Assembly: GCA_946614075.1 (NCBI GenBank)
Contig: CAMOGO010000075.1
Coordinates: 1 to 6,304, forward strand
From: an uncultured Lachnospiraceae bacterium
GTDB taxonomy: Bacteria; Bacillota_A; Clostridia; Lachnospirales; Lachnospiraceae
DNA length: 6,304 nt
Direction: 5' to 3'
A program made the translations under genes and the position numbers. Below the pieces are notes generated by a model that worked only from the letters and a program-made list of their open reading frames with translations, did not search any database and was not told the DNA's origin. Below are positions 5,458 through 6,304 of the stretch, in pieces (position 1 is the stretch's first letter; every line of letters begins with the position of its first letter).

Positions 5458-6138
5458 ATGGCGAATATATTTGATCGTTTTTTAAACAGCATGAGACTTC
5501 AGGATGAGGATTACGACGACGAGGAAGAGGACCTTTTCGAGGACGATGAGGACGATGAGTACGAGGAAAGACCGCGTCTTTTCGGACGTTCCCGCCGCAG
5601 AGATGAGGACCTGGATGATGAGGAGGACTTCGACGAGTCACCTCGCTCTCGCGCCAGAGAAAGAGCATCCGCTCGTGAGAGTGCTTCTTCGTCACGTGAG
5701 GTAAAGGAAACCCGCGAGTCCCGCGACAGCGGACGTGAGAGCCGTGACAGCGGACGTGAGTCAGCATTCTCTTCCCGCTCCAGCTCCAGAAGCAGCTCCC
5801 GCAGCCGTTCGAATGTCGTTCCGATGCGCGGCGGCAAGGGCCAGATGGAGGTCTGCATGATCAAGCCCACGAGCTTTGACGATGCCCGTGAGATCTGCGA
5901 CACCCTGATGGAGGGCCGTGCGGTTGTGATCAATCTCGAGGGTCTGCACATCGAGGTAGCGCAGCGGATCATCGATTTCAGCTCCGGCGCCTGCTATTCC
6001 TTAGGCGGCAATCTTCAGATGATCTCAAAGTATATCTTCATCGTGACTCCCCGTACGGTAGAGCTTTCCGGTGATTTCCAGGATATGGTCCTTTTAGCAG
6101 ACGATGCCGGCCTGTCCTCTTTGAGCTTTAATCTTTGA
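5458..6138 (+). CDS. sepF: SepF, membrane anchor and assembly factor for the FtsZ ring
   Basis: A 226-residue cell-division protein. SepF binds the membrane through an N-terminal amphipathic helix and polymerises to tether and bundle FtsZ. The N-terminus MANIFDRFLNSMRL fits the membrane-binding helix. The globular SepF domain lies at about 129-205, with the family pattern RAVVINLEGL (154-163), AQRIIDFSSGACYSLGG (168-184) and YIFIVTP (192-198). The glycines after the SGACY stretch fall in the region used for SepF self-association. Between these parts is a linker of roughly 110 residues: an acidic block (16-62, mostly Asp/Glu) and then an Arg/Ser/Glu block (63-118) holding a duplicated heptad. 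B. subtilis SepF is about 150 residues, so the extra length lies in the linker. The gene has its own promoter and terminator, unlike the ylm operon layout of Bacillus. Confidence 0.94.
   Translation: MANIFDRFLNSMRLQDEDYDDEEEDLFEDDEDDEYEERPRLFGRSRRRDEDLDDEEDFDESPRSRARERASARESASSSREVKETRESRDSGRESRDSGRESAFSSRSSSRSSSRSRSNVVPMRGGKGQMEVCMIKPTSFDDAREICDTLMEGRAVVINLEGLHIEVAQRIIDFSSGACYSLGGNLQMISKYIFIVTPRTVELSGDFQDMVLLADDAGLSSLSFNL
5722..5763 (+). repeat. 21-bp tandem duplication inside sepF
   Basis: Two in-frame 21-bp units (5722-5742 and 5743-5763) each encode RDSGRES in the SepF linker. They differ at three positions (CGC/CGT in the first codon, AGC/TCA in the last). A related TRES-encoding stretch just upstream suggests growth by slippage. 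The length is a multiple of three, so unit number could vary without a frameshift. Confidence 0.8.
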
Positions 6139-6179
6139 TCTTTTTGATCAGACATATTCTTCGTAATAATCAGATTTGA

Positions 6180-6206
6180 AAGCACGGAGTAATCCGTGCT
6201 TCTTTC
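6180..6206 (+). terminator. Rho-independent terminator after sepF
   Basis: AAGCACGGA (6180-6188) and TCCGTGCTT (6193-6201) form a perfect 9-bp stem with a GTAA loop, followed by CTTTC. The hairpin begins 41 bases after the sepF stop. The T-run is broken by one C but the stem is clean, so sepF is probably transcribed alone. Confidence 0.78.
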
Positions 6207-6222
6207 ATCACAGGATGACACA

Positions 6223-6262
6223 TGCTTACGGCATAATTTACCATGTGCTTACGGCATGATTT
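6223..6262 (+). repeat. Pair of 17-bp direct repeats upstream of the next gene
   Basis: TGCTTACGGCATAATTT (6223-6239) and TGCTTACGGCATGATTT (6246-6262) match at 16 of 17 bases with a 23-bp period, about two helical turns. Each contains a small inverted element, TGC-TTACG-GCA. They lie between the sepF terminator and the ribosome site of the next gene, where operators would be expected. Confidence 0.7.
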
Positions 6263-6286
6263 CAGGATTACCTAAGGAGCTTACCC

Positions 6287-6304
6287 ATGAAAAACAGCCT
6301 GACC
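6287..6304 (+). CDS. Start of an unidentified gene (first six codons)
   Basis: ATG at 6287 follows AAGGAG (6274-6279) with a 7-base gap and opens the frame MKNSLT, which runs off the window. A Lys-rich opening is compatible with a membrane or exported protein, but six residues are not enough to name it. In related clostridia, YlmH, DivIVA or LspA genes often lie downstream of sepF; none of these can be confirmed here. Confidence 0.6.

Noticed and set aside
5511..5972. Long minus-strand open frame opposite sepF (153 residues, Ser/Arg-rich)
   Set aside because: It is the antisense shadow of the low-complexity SepF linker; the plus-strand protein has clear family identity, promoter and ribosome site.
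6136..6150. TGATC-TTTTT-GATCA inverted repeat over the sepF stop as a terminator
   Set aside because: The stem is only 5 bp and AT-rich with no following T-run; the stronger hairpin at 6180-6206 fits better.

Overview
The window looks like a chromosomal stretch from a Gram-positive anaerobe of the class Clostridia, most likely the Lachnospiraceae. This rests on protein similarity and gene order recalled from that group, plus moderate GC content and strong AGGAGG-type ribosome binding sites. No database search was possible. All real genes are on the + strand. No tRNA, rRNA, CRISPR array or insertion sequence is visible.

Left block (1-3380): a cell-elongation operon. It holds the 3' end of a class B penicillin-binding protein (mrdA/PBP2 type), a minC-like gene reduced to the N-terminal domain, rodA (SEDS glycosyltransferase), mgsA (methylglyoxal synthase family) and a D,D-carboxypeptidase gene. 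Intergenic gaps are 13-51 nt and no terminator is visible inside the block. In related clostridia this place is normally filled by pbp2-minC-minD-minE-rodA-mgsA. Here minD, minE and the MinD-binding half of minC are missing between the PBP gene and rodA, which is the most striking feature of the window. The MgsA homologue also differs at two conserved active-site positions.

Middle block (3381-3950): a candidate promoter with a perfect TATAAT box lies directly after the carboxypeptidase stop. It would drive a 139-residue P-loop protein of unknown function, followed by a GC-rich hairpin terminator.

Right block (3951-6304): a 461-residue membrane-anchored HlyD-like adaptor protein with no transporter gene beside it. 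Next comes a 121-nt regulatory gap holding three 12-bp repeats and a near-consensus sigma-A promoter. Then comes sepF, which has a long acidic plus Arg/Ser-rich linker, and a clear terminator. After it are a pair of 17-bp direct repeats and the first six codons of another gene.

Taken together, the genes serve peptidoglycan synthesis (PBP2/RodA), peptidoglycan trimming (D,D-carboxypeptidase) and division-ring assembly (SepF, and perhaps the MinC remnant). Two poorly understood proteins, the small P-loop protein and the HlyD-like protein, are embedded among them. A role for those two in envelope growth or division is inferred only from their position.
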